Assembly (NCBI GenBank): GCA_040755395.1
Contig: JBFMAX010000007.1
Span: 103,620-167,619 of the forward strand
From: Nitrospirota bacterium
GTDB taxonomy: Bacteria > Nitrospirota > Nitrospiria > Nitrospirales > Nitrospiraceae
Length of the DNA stretch: 64,000 nt
Direction: 5' to 3'
Both the position numbers and the translations under genes were made by a program. Every line of letters starts with the position of its first letter. Positions within the stretch are counted from its first letter, which is position 1. Shown here piece by piece: positions 52,833 through 61,944 of the stretch. The notes under the pieces were generated by a model, which searched no databases, was not told the DNA's origin, and saw only the letters and a program-made list of their open reading frames with translations.

Positions 52833-53840
52833 ATGAAGCCGACACTCTTACCGGTCGCCGTCGCGGCCGGTCTCGCGTTATGGTCGAGGATCGGCCTCCC
52901 GGCCGAACTGACGCCGCGCGAAATTTACGAGCAGCGTTCGCCGGCGGTCGTGATGGTCATGGGCCATTCCAACGCCGGCCGACGAGGCAGCGGCGGCACC
53001 GGTTCCATCATCCAACAGGACGGGCTCGTGTTGACGAACGCCCATGTCGTGATCGAGGAGCCGACGGGCAAGCCCTATCCCCGCTTGACGGTCTATCTGA
53101 AGCCGGACCGGGTGACCGGCGATCCGAAGGCGGATTTGTCGCGAGGAGTCAAGGCGCGCGTAGTGGCCTTCTCGCAACCGCTGGACCTGGCGCTGCTCAA
53201 GCTCGAGGGGACAGCCGGACCGCTGCCGGTCCTCGAGCTGAGCGACTCCGACGGGACCAGGATCGGCGATCGCGTGGTGGCGATCGGGCATCCCGAACAG
53301 GGCGGGCTCTGGACCTTGACGACCGGCACCATCAGCGCGGAGTTCGAGAATTTTCAAGGCACGAAGGGCAAATCCGTGTTTCAGACGGAAACGGGACTGA
53401 ACCGCGGCAACTCCGGCGGCCCATTGCTGGACGCTTCCGGCCGCATGATCGGGGTCAATACAGCGATCGCGCGCGTCGCGCCGGACGGACTGCCGATTAC
53501 CAGTATCAGTTTCGCGCTCAAGTCCAGCGTCGCGAAGCGATGGCTGCGTGAGCAGGGAATCGCGCCGCAACAGGTGCTGGCTCCACCCGACACGCCTGCG
53601 CCGGACACATCCGGCGATCGTTCCACCCCTCTGCCCAGCGGGCAAACGACTCGCCCCGCGAATCCTCCGCCCTCGACGCCCAAGGCCGTCCCTCCCTCTC
53701 CATCCGTTCCGTCTGCTCCACAAGCCGTGACTCCGCCTCGACCGTACAATCTGGACCGGCTCATCAGTGAGCGGAGTCGCGCCGAGGCCGATCTGGAGGA
53801 AATGATCAAGGAAATGCGGGGCAAGCTGGGCGGGCGATAA
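52833..53840 (+). CDS. Secreted trypsin-like serine protease (S1C/HtrA-like) without PDZ domain
   Basis: A 335-residue protein with an N-terminal signal peptide (hydrophobic to about residue 20). The catalytic triad is visible: His in LTNAHVVIEEP, Asp in FSQPLDLALLKLE, Ser in GLNRGNSGGPLLDASGRMIGVNTAI. Residues 230-290 form a Pro/Thr/Ser-rich linker, and the C-terminus is a charged helix (LISERSRAEADLEEMIKEM) instead of the PDZ domain of DegP. It probably acts in the periplasm, in quality control or processing. It follows the polysaccharide locus on the same strand, but its own function need not be linked. A hairpin AGCCCTGAT/ATCAGGGCT follows the stop by 26 bases, without a T run. Confidence 0.88.
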   Translation: MKPTLLPVAVAAGLALWSRIGLPAELTPREIYEQRSPAVVMVMGHSNAGRRGSGGTGSIIQQDGLVLTNAHVVIEEPTGKPYPRLTVYLKPDRVTGDPKADLSRGVKARVVAFSQPLDLALLKLEGTAGPLPVLELSDSDGTRIGDRVVAIGHPEQGGLWTLTTGTISAEFENFQGTKGKSVFQTETGLNRGNSGGPLLDASGRMIGVNTAIARVAPDGLPITSISFALKSSVAKRWLREQGIAPQQVLAPPDTPAPDTSGDRSTPLPSGQTTRPANPPPSTPKAVPPSPSVPSAPQAVTPPRPYNLDRLISERSRAEADLEEMIKEMRGKLGGR

Positions 53841-54584
53841 GGATTGCCCTGTTCACTTTTCGATCAGCCCTGATCAAGATCTGTTCGTCCGACACATCAG
53901 GGCTTCACCGGGTTTCCTTCTTCAGTCTGCGCTCCCTCGTTCTCATAACGAAGAAAACCAGGACCTTCCCCGGGGAACGGTTGGAGTCCGGCCTCCCGGC
54001 CTAGGGGTTGAACTTGCCGGAGGCGCACGGACATTTCGGCGACCTGCCCGGCGAGAGAACCTGAGAAATCGCTGTCGTGATAAGGCCATCGGCGCAAGAG
54101 CCGAATGCCGGAACGGCTGCGCGAATGCCGCCTCCTGCTCCTGTCTACCCCACTCCCCATCCCGATGGGGCGATCGAAGAAACTGGGGAAATGCCCAGTG
54201 GGTCTTTCGGCCTGTCGGTCGGGCTTCCTTGTGAAGAGCTCTTGAACATCCCCAACATCGTTCAAAGCTGAACGGTGATGCAGGGTCATCACTACCGGCC
54301 GAGGCGGTTCGTCTGTTCGGCGACTTCGCCGGCGGCCTTCCGATCGGCGTCATCCGAATTCCGACGCGATGGGCCCCGGCTTTGTGACTCCGCCGCTTGT
54401 CAAAAATTCTCAAGGCCGGCGATCCTACAGACTTTTCTCCTGTAGACAAGGGTCGGATTCCGGTTCGATCTCCCGCACCGTGTTCTCTTGTTCTTCGTGG
54501 AAGGGAGAGAGGGATCCCCCTCTACGACGTCATATAAACGCATGATTTTCTTCGAAGGCATAACTCTTGCTCAATTTAACGTCC
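53841..54584. other. Long spacer without a convincing gene
   Basis: About 740 bases. Open frames at 53897-54292 (minus) and 54077-54271 (plus) look like chance in GC-rich DNA, though the minus frame's C-terminal part is less arginine-rich. There is a 9-bp inverted repeat at 53866-53874/53896-53904 and a small CTACAG/CTGTAG repeat at 54425-54445. The promoter of the sensor kinase gene must lie here. Confidence 0.45.
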
Positions 54585-56384
54585 ATGGCGATCCTCCGAC
54601 CTGATTTCCCCATCATCGGCGTCACGATCACGCTTATCGGCGCCATCTGGGCCATGGACTACTGGTTGCCGCTGGGCCTTCAGGCGGCGGTCCTGTATGT
54701 CGTTCCGGTCTTGACTTCCTCGTGGATCCGGTCACGCCGCGCGACACTGCTGGTGGCCGGCATCGCCTCGGTCCTCACCCTCGCCGACGCGTTCGTAGAA
54801 GGACCCTCAGTGGTGCCGTATTGGGTCGTGCTCTGCAATCGCAGTCTGGCGCTTCTGGCGGTGTGGACCACGACCGTGCTGTGTGTCAGGCGTCAGCACA
54901 GCGAAGAAGAACTCCGGTGGGTCTACGAGGGAATCGAACGCCAGATCGCCGAGCGCACCGCCGAACTCGAACAAGCCAACAAGGAACTGGACGCGATGCG
55001 CCAGGAAGCGTTGTTGCAGTTGGCTGAGATCGTCAAGTCGTCCGACGACGCGATCATCGGAAAGACCCCGGACGGGATCATCCGAAGCTGGAACGCCGGG
55101 GCGGAACGGATCTATGGGTATCAAGCCGAAGAGGTCATCGGTCGGCCCATCTCGCTGCTGTGTCCTCCGAATCGTCCCGATGAAATCCCGGCCATGCTCG
55201 AACGCATCCGTCGTGGCGAACATGTGCGCAATTTCGAGACGGTACGGCGAAGGAAAGACGGAAAGAAGATCGACGTGTCGCTCACGATTTCCCCAGTCAA
55301 GGACGCCGACGGCCGGATCGTCGGCGTGTCCTCCATCGCCCGCGATATCACGGAGCGGAAGCGGATCGAGGCGGCGTTGCGCGAGAGCGAAGCCCGTTTC
55401 CACATGATGGCGGACACCGCGCCGGTGATGGTGTGGATGGCCGGACCGGACACCCAGTGCACCTTCGTCAACAAGCGGTGGCTCGAATTTACCGGGCGGA
55501 CGCTGGAGCAGGAATTGGGGGATGCCTGGGTCAGCGGCGTCCACCCGAGCGACATGCGGCGCTGCCTGGACACCTATCTGTCCGCGTTCCAGACCGAGCA
55601 ACCGTTCACGATGGAGTATCGCCTGCGCCGGGCGGACGGACAGTACCGCTGGGTCCTGGATACGGGCATTCCGCTCTTCGAAGCGGACGGCACTTTCGCC
55701 GGATTCATCGGGTCTTGCATGGATCTGACGGAACGCAAAGAGATGGAGGACCAGCTCCGGAAGGCGCTGAAGGAGAAAGAAAGCCTCCTGCGGGAGGTGC
55801 ATCACCGCGTCAAGAACAACCTGCAGGTGATCTCCAGTCTGCTCAACCTGCAATCGGCCAGCATCAAGGATCAGCAGATCGCGCAATTGTTCAAGGAATG
55901 CCAGACGCGCATCACGTCCATCGCCCTGCTGCACGAAACCTTGCATCGCTCGCAGGACCTCTCGCAGATCAAAATGGGCGACTATATCCGGACGCTGACC
56001 GGGCACCTCTTCCGTTCGTACGGCGTGGATCCCCGCCAGATTGTCCTCGACCTCAACGTCGAAAACGTGGAGTTCGACCTTGATACGGGCATGACCTGCG
56101 GCCTGATCGTCGACGAGCTCGTCGCCAACTGCCTGAAGCACGCGTTTCAGCCCGGCAGGCAGGGGCATATTCAGGTCGACCTGGTCGCCAACCTGGATGA
56201 CACGTACACCCTGCGGGTCAGCGACGACGGGACCGGATTGCCGAAGGACGGGGTCTTGCGGAACCCGGACTCGTTGGGACTCGAGCTGGTCGGTCTGTTG
56301 GCGGAAAAGTTGGAAGGGACCGTCGAGTTGCAAAGCGGCAAAGGCACGGAGTGGCGGATCAGGTTCCGGACCCTGAATTATTAG
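54585..56384 (+). CDS. Membrane sensor histidine kinase, two PAS domains, HisKA_2 type
   Basis: About 599 residues. Residues 8-100 hold three or four transmembrane segments with short loops (an MASE-like sensor region). A coiled coil ([34 protein letters not shown]) leads to two PAS domains (about 145-265, [14 protein letters not shown]; about 273-395, [13 protein letters not shown]), each ending in a PAC-type DITERK/DLTERK. The kinase core is HisKA_2 with phospho-His in [23 protein letters not shown], followed by HATPase ([34 protein letters not shown]). ATG 54585 is the start; TTG 54567 is also in frame. The response regulator gene follows by 20 bases, so they form a pair. Confidence 0.9.
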   Translation: MAILRPDFPIIGVTITLIGAIWAMDYWLPLGLQAAVLYVVPVLTSSWIRSRRATLLVAGIASVLTLADAFVEGPSVVPYWVVLCNRSLALLAVWTTTVLCVRRQHSEEELRWVYEGIERQIAERTAELEQANKELDAMRQEALLQLAEIVKSSDDAIIGKTPDGIIRSWNAGAERIYGYQAEEVIGRPISLLCPPNRPDEIPAMLERIRRGEHVRNFETVRRRKDGKKIDVSLTISPVKDADGRIVGVSSIARDITERKRIEAALRESEARFHMMADTAPVMVWMAGPDTQCTFVNKRWLEFTGRTLEQELGDAWVSGVHPSDMRRCLDTYLSAFQTEQPFTMEYRLRRADGQYRWVLDTGIPLFEADGTFAGFIGSCMDLTERKEMEDQLRKALKEKESLLREVHHRVKNNLQVISSLLNLQSASIKDQQIAQLFKECQTRITSIALLHETLHRSQDLSQIKMGDYIRTLTGHLFRSYGVDPRQIVLDLNVENVEFDLDTGMTCGLIVDELVANCLKHAFQPGRQGHIQVDLVANLDDTYTLRVSDDGTGLPKDGVLRNPDSLGLELVGLLAEKLEGTVELQSGKGTEWRIRFRTLNY

Positions 56385-56404
56385 GAACGCATGTGAGGGG
56401 TGTT

Positions 56405-57367
56405 ATGGAACAGGCGAGAATTCTGGTGGTGGAAGATGAGCCGATCGTGGCGAGGGACATCCAGCTCAGTCTCCAGCGGCTGGGGTACGAGGTGCCGGCC
56501 ACGGCGTCGTCCGGAGAGGAGGCGATCCGGAAAGCGGCGGAGACGCGGCCCGATCTCGTCGTGATGGACATCGTGTTGAAGGGCAAGATGGACGGCGTCG
56601 AGACCGCTCAGCATCTCAAAGACCGGCTGAACGTGCCGGTCATCTACTTGACGGCCTTCGCCGACGACCAAACCCTCGAACGGGCCAAAACGACGGCCCC
56701 GGCCGGCTACATGCTCAAGCCCTATCAGCCGCACGAGCTGCGAACGAGCATCGAGATCGCGCTCCATCGGAGCCAGTCGGAACGGGGCCTGCGCGAAAGC
56801 CTGCGCTGGCTGGCGACCACCGTGCGCGTGATGGGTGACGCCGTGTTGACCACCAGCCGAGGCGGACGTCTCACTTACATGAGTCCCGCCGCGGAGGCGC
56901 TCACCGGATGGACTCAGAAAGAGGCCTTGGGCGCCGGCCTCCGGGCGATCCTGTGCATCGAGGAACAGGGGCAGATGCACGAGATCGACGATCCGGCCAT
57001 GACCGCGATGGAAGAATGCCGGATCGTCGATCTGTCCGAGGTCACGCTCGTGACCAAAGACTATCGGAAACGACCGATCGAAGGCCGCGCCGCCCCTGTC
57101 GTGGATGACGCCGGCGTCGTCATCGGCGCGGTGGTGGTGTTTCGGGACGCGCGTGTGCTCGCCCGCTCGGAACAGGAACGGGACATCGACGAGCATCTGA
57201 GCCGGGCGAAGGGAGTCATCAACCTCTGCGCCTGGTGCAAGAAGGTGCCGGACGAAGAAGGCAATTGGTGGGATCTGGAGACGTTCATCACGGACCATTC
57301 GTGCATCCGCTTCAACGGAGGCCTGTGCCCGGACTGTATGGAGAGGTGCTTCCCGAAAGAGGGGTGA
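56405..57367 (+). CDS. Response regulator with PAS domain and C-terminal cysteine motif
   Basis: About 320 residues. The receiver domain (1-120) has the acidic pair in VVEDEPIVARD, phospho-Asp in DLVVMDIVLKGKMDG, Thr in IYLTAFADD and Lys in YMLKPYQP. A PAS domain (about 130-260) follows. The end (about 275-320) has INLCAWCKKVPDEEGNWWDLETFITDH...GGLCPDCMERCF, a Cys-rich motif seen at the C-terminus of many PAS/receiver proteins. It may bind zinc or a metal/haem; its role is unknown. There is no DNA-binding domain, so output is not transcription factor-like. It is paired with the upstream sensor kinase. The terminator at 57515 lies 150 bases after the stop. Confidence 0.88.
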   Translation: MEQARILVVEDEPIVARDIQLSLQRLGYEVPATASSGEEAIRKAAETRPDLVVMDIVLKGKMDGVETAQHLKDRLNVPVIYLTAFADDQTLERAKTTAPAGYMLKPYQPHELRTSIEIALHRSQSERGLRESLRWLATTVRVMGDAVLTTSRGGRLTYMSPAAEALTGWTQKEALGAGLRAILCIEEQGQMHEIDDPAMTAMEECRIVDLSEVTLVTKDYRKRPIEGRAAPVVDDAGVVIGAVVVFRDARVLARSEQERDIDEHLSRAKGVINLCAWCKKVPDEEGNWWDLETFITDHSCIRFNGGLCPDCMERCFPKEG

Positions 57368-57514
57368 TCATCGGTCAATCTCCGGCGGTTGACAACAGCG
57401 GCCGGAAAGAGCCAACATATCATCAGTGTGCGGCCCGGAGGCCTGAAATGGGACCGGGGTAGGTCAGTTCGGAAAGGTATTCCAAACGCTGCGCGAAACA
57501 CGACGCCGTCAGCG

Positions 57515-57556
57515 AGCGCCCGTGGGGAGAACTGTATAGCCTCACGGGCGCTTTTC
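57515..57556 (+). terminator. Rho-independent terminator
   Basis: Stem AGCGCCCGTG/CACGGGCGCT, 10 bp, with an 18-base loop, is followed by TTTTCTTTT. It ends the kinase/regulator transcript before the small membrane-protein gene at 57595. Confidence 0.75.
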
Positions 57557-57594
57557 TTTTGCGGAGAGAGAAGAAGCTCACAAGGAGGTTGACT

Positions 57595-57825
57595 ATGAAG
57601 CGGCTAGTCGGGTTCTTGGCTCTTTTGTTGTTGCTCTTCACACCCGTCATAGCGTTTGCCGAAGGAGTGAGCGGGTATTCCAGAGGCAACGCGATTCTGT
57701 ACTACTCCGCCATTGCGGCGGTCCTGATCTACGGCATCTATGACATCTTCCATAAAAAATGGTTGACGTGGATCAGCGCCATCCTGATTCCCGTCGCGCT
57801 GTACTTGAATTTGCCGGCGAAATAG
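57595..57825 (+). CDS. Small membrane protein, 76 residues
   Basis: A 76-residue hydrophobic protein. The ATG at 57595 has AAGGAGG eight bases upstream. A signal-peptide-like segment (LVGFLALLLLLFTPVIAFAEG) is followed by two membrane segments (ILYYSAIAAVLIYGIYDIF and LTWISAILIPVALYLNLP) joined by a short basic loop (HKKW). It has no recognisable family and no cysteines. It follows a terminator, so it is probably transcribed alone. It converges with ilvD. Confidence 0.7.
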   Translation: MKRLVGFLALLLLLFTPVIAFAEGVSGYSRGNAILYYSAIAAVLIYGIYDIFHKKWLTWISAILIPVALYLNLPAK

Positions 57826-57913
57826 GCCCTCGGCCGTCCACGGCCTACCCGGGAAAAGACCGATGCACTGGGCGGTGGGGGAACCCCCATCGTTTCCCCC
57901 GCCTCGTGCAGGG

Positions 57914-59587
57914 TTAGCTCATCACCGCGCCTTCCGACGCCGACGACACGTGCCGCGCATACTTGGCCATCACGCCGGCGGTGTAGCGGGGCGCCGGGTG
58001 TTTCACTTTCTTCAGGCGGGCGGCCAGTTCTTTCTGCGTCAGGTCGACGTCCAGCCGGCGCTTCGGGATGTCGAAGACGATCACGTCGCCGTTTTTCACG
58101 GCGGCGATCGGGCCGCCTCTGGCGGCTTCCGGTGAGACGTGGCCGGCCATCAGGCCGTGGGTGGCGCCGGAAAAACGGCCGTCGGTGAGGAGGGCCACGG
58201 AGTCGCCGAGCCCTTCCCCCACAATGGCGGCGGTCACGCCCAGCATCTCGCGCATGCCGGGCCCGCCCGCCGGGCCTTCGTACCGAATCACCACCACGTC
58301 CCCGGCCTTGATCTGACAGGCTTTCACCGCGGCGAAGGCGTCTTCCTCGCGATCGAAGACCTTGGCCGGTCCGCGGAACTTCAGCATCGAGTGTCCCGCG
58401 ACTTTCACCACGCACCCGTCCGGCGCCAGATTGCCTTTCAAAATGACCAGCCCGCCGGTCGGTTTGATCGGATTCGAGAGGGGCCTTACGACCTGTTGTC
58501 CGGGCGTTTCCTTCACCTGTCCGGCTTCTTCCCCGATCGTACGGCCGGTCACGGTCGGCTGGTCGGGGTGCAGCAGGCCAGCATCCAGCAACCGCTTGGC
58601 GACCAGCGTCGTCCCGCCCGCCGCATAGAGATCGGCGGCCATGAACCGGCCGCCCGGCTTGAGATCGGCGAGCAGCGGCACTTTCCGGTTGATCTTGTCG
58701 AAGTCGTCGAGGGTGAGCCGCACACCAGCTTCCCGGGCCACCGCCAACAGATGCAGCACCGCGTTGGTCGAGCCGCCCGTCGTGGCGACGGCCGCGATCG
58801 CGTTCTCCAAGGATTTGCGCGTGATGATCCGGCGCGGGCGGAGGTCCTGTTTCAGCAACTCCATCACCAGCTTGCCGCATGCAAAGGCCACGTCGTCCTT
58901 GCACGGGTCCATCGCCGGCACGCCGTTCCAGCCCATCGGCGAGATGCCGAGAAACTCGAAGGCGATCGCCATGGTGTTGGCCGTGAATTGGCCGCCGCAG
59001 GCGCCGGGACCGGGACAGGCACGGTCTTCCAGCTCTTTCAGCTCGGCGTCGGTCATCTTGTGGGCCGCGTGCTTGCCCACCGCTTCGAACACGTCCTGAA
59101 TCGTCACGGCGCGACCCTGAAACGTGCCGGGCATGATCGAGCCGCCGTAGAGCATCAGCGACGGCAGATCCAATCGGGCCAGCGCCATCACCGTGCCGGG
59201 AATGGTCTTGTCGCACCCGGACAGGGCCACGACCGCGTCGAAGAGGTGTCCGCGCGCGACCAATTCCACCGAGTCAGCGATGACCTCGCGGCTGATGAGC
59301 GACGCCTTCATCCCCTCCGTGCCCATGGAGATCCCGTCCGAGATCGCGATGGTGTTGTATTCGATCGGCGTCCCGCCGGCCGCGCGGATGCCGGCCTTCA
59401 CCCGTTCGGACAGCCGGCGCAGATGGTAATTGCAGGGCATCACCTCGATCCAGGTGTTGGCCACGCCGACCAGCGGGCGGGACAAATCGTCATCGGTGAA
59501 CCCCACGGCCTTCAGCATCGCCCGAGCCGGAGCCCGGCCGGGACCTTGAAGTAGATCGTGGCTTTTTCTCTGCAGTGGATTGGTCAT
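57914..59587 (-). CDS. ilvD: Dihydroxy-acid dehydratase
   Basis: IlvD dehydrates dihydroxy acids in valine, leucine and isoleucine synthesis. The protein is 557 residues. It has the iron-sulfur cluster cysteines in [21 protein letters not shown] and [41 protein letters not shown]; and the C-terminal [30 protein letters not shown] and [16 protein letters not shown]. The ATG at 59587 has GAGGAG eight bases upstream. The open frame continues upstream but has no family sequence there. It is not linked to other branched-chain genes. Confidence 0.96.
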   Translation of the reverse strand: MTNPLQRKSHDLLQGPGRAPARAMLKAVGFTDDDLSRPLVGVANTWIEVMPCNYHLRRLSERVKAGIRAAGGTPIEYNTIAISDGISMGTEGMKASLISREVIADSVELVARGHLFDAVVALSGCDKTIPGTVMALARLDLPSLMLYGGSIMPGTFQGRAVTIQDVFEAVGKHAAHKMTDAELKELEDRACPGPGACGGQFTANTMAIAFEFLGISPMGWNGVPAMDPCKDDVAFACGKLVMELLKQDLRPRRIITRKSLENAIAAVATTGGSTNAVLHLLAVAREAGVRLTLDDFDKINRKVPLLADLKPGGRFMAADLYAAGGTTLVAKRLLDAGLLHPDQPTVTGRTIGEEAGQVKETPGQQVVRPLSNPIKPTGGLVILKGNLAPDGCVVKVAGHSMLKFRGPAKVFDREEDAFAAVKACQIKAGDVVVIRYEGPAGGPGMREMLGVTAAIVGEGLGDSVALLTDGRFSGATHGLMAGHVSPEAARGGPIAAVKNGDVIVFDIPKRRLDVDLTQKELAARLKKVKHPAPRYTAGVMAKYARHVSSASEGAVMS

Positions 59588-59760
59588 GTTCTCCTCAACC
59601 TGGACAACGTGAAGCGGGGCACCCATTGCATTCTTGGAGCAATGGGTCCCGGTGAATCGTCGCTCGTATCGGTCTTGCGCTTCACGCTTCACGAACGACG
59701 AGTTACGCGGCAGGCAATTTCTCACAGATGGACGAAAGGGGTCAACCGGCCGCGCTGTGC

Positions 59761-60501
59761 CTAATCGTCCGGCTCGCCGGTGTCGTCGTAATATTTCTCG
59801 CGGTAGATGGGGCAGAGACCCTCCTTGTTGATGAACGCGGACACGTCCGCGATCATGCCGCTGTTGCCGCACAGGTAGACGGCCAGATTCTTCACCGAGG
59901 TCAGCCGTTCTTCGACGAGCGTCGTCACACGCCCGACCGGACCGGTCCACCGCGCCTGCGGCCGTGACAGCGTGATGGCAAAGGCAAAATTCGGGTGCCG
60001 CTTTGCCAGCGCGTCCAATTCATTCTGGTAGTACACGTCGCGCTCGCTCCGCAGCCCCCAGTAGAGGGTAATGCGCCGCTCGAAGCCGCGTTCGAGCCGG
60101 TCCTCGATCATGGAACGGAACGGCGCGATGCCGGTGCCGGTCGCGACGAAGAGCAGATCCCTGGCCGGATCGTCCCGCACGTAAAATGCGCCGGCCGGGC
60201 CTTGGAACCGCGTCTCGTCGCCCGTGCGCAGGCTGAAGAGGTAGGTGGAGCCGGGACCGCCGGGAACCAGGTTGAACAGGAGCGTGATGAACTCGGGTCG
60301 GCTTGGCGGAGAGACGATCGAGTAGGGACGCGTCACCGGCCGGTGCAGCCTCGGATGCATGACCTCGAAGGACACGAACTGTCCCGCCTTGAAGTCGATC
60401 TTGGGCGGGTCGAGCAGGCGGAGAACAAGTTCCCGCACATCGTGGGTCAGGTCCCGCACTTGTTCAACGCGGGCATGGAAAACTTGAATGGCCATAGACA
60501 A
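59761..60501 (-). CDS. Ferredoxin-NADP reductase-like flavoprotein
   Basis: About 246 residues: a FAD-binding barrel with RPYSIVSPP (RxYS flavin motif) and a gap-free NAD(P)-binding domain with [38 protein letters not shown] and [17 protein letters not shown]. The C-terminal [13 protein letters not shown] is typical of this subgroup. It moves electrons between NAD(P)H and a one-electron carrier such as ferredoxin. There is no 2Fe-2S domain, so the carrier must be separate. TTG 60501 has GGAGG six bases upstream; ATG 60495 is an alternative, adding or removing two residues. It is followed on the same strand by ilvD after about 170 bases. Confidence 0.88.
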   Translation of the reverse strand: MSMAIQVFHARVEQVRDLTHDVRELVLRLLDPPKIDFKAGQFVSFEVMHPRLHRPVTRPYSIVSPPSRPEFITLLFNLVPGGPGSTYLFSLRTGDETRFQGPAGAFYVRDDPARDLLFVATGTGIAPFRSMIEDRLERGFERRITLYWGLRSERDVYYQNELDALAKRHPNFAFAITLSRPQARWTGPVGRVTTLVEERLTSVKNLAVYLCGNSGMIADVSAFINKEGLCPIYREKYYDDTGEPDD

Positions 60502-60589
60502 CGGCGCCCTCCGAACGACCGGCGCCGGCCGGGGGCTTGATTTTCATCCAAACCAGGTTACTGAAAACGATCGAGCGAAGGACGGCTCG

Positions 60590-60829
60590 ATGCGCGACGA
60601 CACCGCCCGACACGCGTTCTTCCTGTTAGCGGCGGCCGCAGGGTTCGTCCCGTCGCCGGCATGGGCGGCGGAGTGGCCGTCGGAAGCGGATGCCTTCTCC
60701 GCGGTCGTGGCAGGGCTGGTCTTTGTCATCTTTTGCGTCGGTGCCGGGATTTCACTCTGGCAGGAGAAGCGGCGGGCATCAGTTTCCAATTCCAAGATCA
60801 CTCGCAACCGGCTCCGCAAGGTCGCCTGA
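60590..60829 (+). CDS. Small single-pass membrane protein, 79 residues
   Basis: A 79-residue protein. It has a signal-peptide-like start (HAFFLLAAAAGFVPSPAWA before AEWPSEAD), a second hydrophobic helix (AFSAVVAGLVFVIFCVGAGISLW), and a basic tail (QEKRRASVSNSKITRNRLRKVA) that should stay in the cytoplasm. AAGGA lies nine bases before the ATG. It is unlike known families. It starts about 90 bases from the reductase gene in the opposite direction, and a strong hairpin follows its stop. Confidence 0.55.
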   Translation: MRDDTARHAFFLLAAAAGFVPSPAWAAEWPSEADAFSAVVAGLVFVIFCVGAGISLWQEKRRASVSNSKITRNRLRKVA

Positions 60830-60831
60830 GT

Positions 60832-60865
60832 ACAGGGAGCGCCGCTTGCGCGGCGCAAGCCCTGT
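60832..60865. terminator. Strong hairpin between convergent genes
   Basis: Outer stem ACAGGG/CCCTGT and inner stem GCGCCGC/GCGGCGC, with the TTGC loop and a small bulge. It lies between two convergent genes. No T run follows on either strand, so it may work as a bidirectional or assisted terminator. Confidence 0.5.
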
Positions 60866-60881
60866 CGCCGGGCAAGTCCCG

Positions 60882-61250
60882 TTATTTGCCCTTCTCTTTG
60901 CCTTTCTTCTTCTCGCCTTTCTTCTCTTCTTTCTTCTCTTCGGTATCGATCACGTCGCCCGTTGCGGCGTCGATATGGACTTCGGTGACTTTGTTATCAG
61001 TACCGACAATCTCCACCTCCCATACGGTCTTGCCGTGTTTCTTTTCCAATTCGGCCTCGACCACCGTGCCCTGCACCTTCTCCGAGGCCGTCTTGATCGC
61101 CTGGTCGATGGTGACCTTGGCGTCTTTCACAAGTTCCGAGACCTTGGCCTCCTCTTTGTCCTTCTTGCCCTTTTCATCGCTCCAGGCCGGCGCGCTCAGC
61201 GCCAGCGTCGAGCCCATGACGGTCACCGCAACAATGCCGAACCTGCGCAT
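60882..61250 (-). CDS. Periplasmic PepSY-domain protein
   Basis: A 122-residue protein. GAGGTG follows an AGGAGG site just before the ATG at 61250. The signal peptide runs to about residue 24 (STLALSAPAWS before DEK). A PepSY domain follows: DQAIKTASEKVQGTVVEAELEKKHGKTVWEVEIVGTDNKVTEVHIDAATGDVIDTE. The C-terminus is a lysine/glutamate run (EEKKEEKKGEKKKGKEKGK). PepSY domains are thought to inhibit peptidases or bind periplasmic ligands. It is 21 bases downstream of the Spy/CpxP-like gene, so the two probably share a transcript. Confidence 0.85.
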   Translation of the reverse strand: MRRFGIVAVTVMGSTLALSAPAWSDEKGKKDKEEAKVSELVKDAKVTIDQAIKTASEKVQGTVVEAELEKKHGKTVWEVEIVGTDNKVTEVHIDAATGDVIDTEEKKEEKKGEKKKGKEKGK

Positions 61251-61271
61251 GATTCACCTCCTGTCGGATGA

Positions 61272-61853
61272 TTAGTTTTTCTTTCCGTCGTCCTTCTTGG
61301 GCTCTCCCTTGGGGCTCCCGTGACCGCGGCCGGCGCTCTTATGCTCTCGCATCATTTTTTCATGGATGCCCTTTTCCTTTTCCCGTTGCTCGGGCGTCAA
61401 CAGCCCGAGCGCCTCGCGCCGGGCCTTGATGGCGGCCAGGCGAAGCCCGACTTGCAGCTCCTCGCTTTGCTTCAGCTTGGCCTCGATGGCGCCGAGGTCC
61501 GACTTGTCGTCTTCAACCAAGGCCCGCAGTTCGCGTTCCGCGATCTGAATGTCCGCCTCGCTCTTGATGCGGGTCTTGTCCAGGTTGAGCTGCAACTCCT
61601 TGAGCTTGCCGACCTGCTCGTCGTTCAGCCCGATGTCCTTCTGGTGCCTCAAGAGGTGGCGGATGAGGTGGGAGGTGCTGCCGTGCAGCATCATGCCCAT
61701 CCCCATACCGTGGCCGCCGTAGCCTTCTTTGCCGTAGCCGTCCCTGCCGTGTTTGTCGGCCGGCGGATCGGCCCACGCGGGCTGCAAGGTGAACGCCAAT
61801 ATAGCCAGAGTTGCCAAGCCCATCGAGAAGACAGTGACCGCGAATCTCTTCAT
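61272..61853 (-). CDS. Spy/CpxP/ZraP-like periplasmic protein
   Basis: About 193 residues. The ATG at 61853 has AAGGAGG seven bases upstream. A signal peptide (AVTVFSMGLATLAILAFTLQPAWA) is followed by a short Gly/His/Met-rich segment (HGRDGYGKEGYGGHGMGMGMMLHG) that could bind metal. A helical Spy/CpxP-type core follows, with QVGKLKELQLNLDKTRIKSEADIQIAERELRAL and the second LTxxQ-type motif LLTPEQREKEKGIHEKM. The C-terminus is Lys/Gly-rich. Related proteins are periplasmic chaperones or metal sensors induced by envelope stress. It is followed by the PepSY gene and preceded by dnaJ on the same strand, which fits a stress-related group. Confidence 0.8.
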   Translation of the reverse strand: MKRFAVTVFSMGLATLAILAFTLQPAWADPPADKHGRDGYGKEGYGGHGMGMGMMLHGSTSHLIRHLLRHQKDIGLNDEQVGKLKELQLNLDKTRIKSEADIQIAERELRALVEDDKSDLGAIEAKLKQSEELQVGLRLAAIKARREALGLLTPEQREKEKGIHEKMMREHKSAGRGHGSPKGEPKKDDGKKN

Positions 61854-61944
61854 CACACCCTCCTTGTGTTGAGTGGCCGTCGTTTGCATGTGCGCCGAGC
61901 GGTTCACCGTCGCCTGTCGGCGGGATGAAGGCGAACCGGGACGA

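Noticed and set aside
53897..54292. 131-codon open frame in the spacer before the sensor kinase
   Set aside because: No ribosome-binding site, no family sequence, and an overlapping alternative frame is equally long; left as uncertain spacer.
54807..56333. 508-codon open frame on the minus strand opposite the sensor kinase
   Set aside because: Arginine/glutamine/valine-rich antisense of a well-supported kinase with all motifs; typical shadow in GC-rich DNA.
58139..59554. 471-codon open frame opposite ilvD
   Set aside because: Antisense to a gene with complete family motifs; composition rich in Arg, His and Gly.
61513..61776. Open frame in another frame of the Spy-like gene
   Set aside because: Arginine-rich shadow; the Spy-like frame has signal peptide and family motifs.
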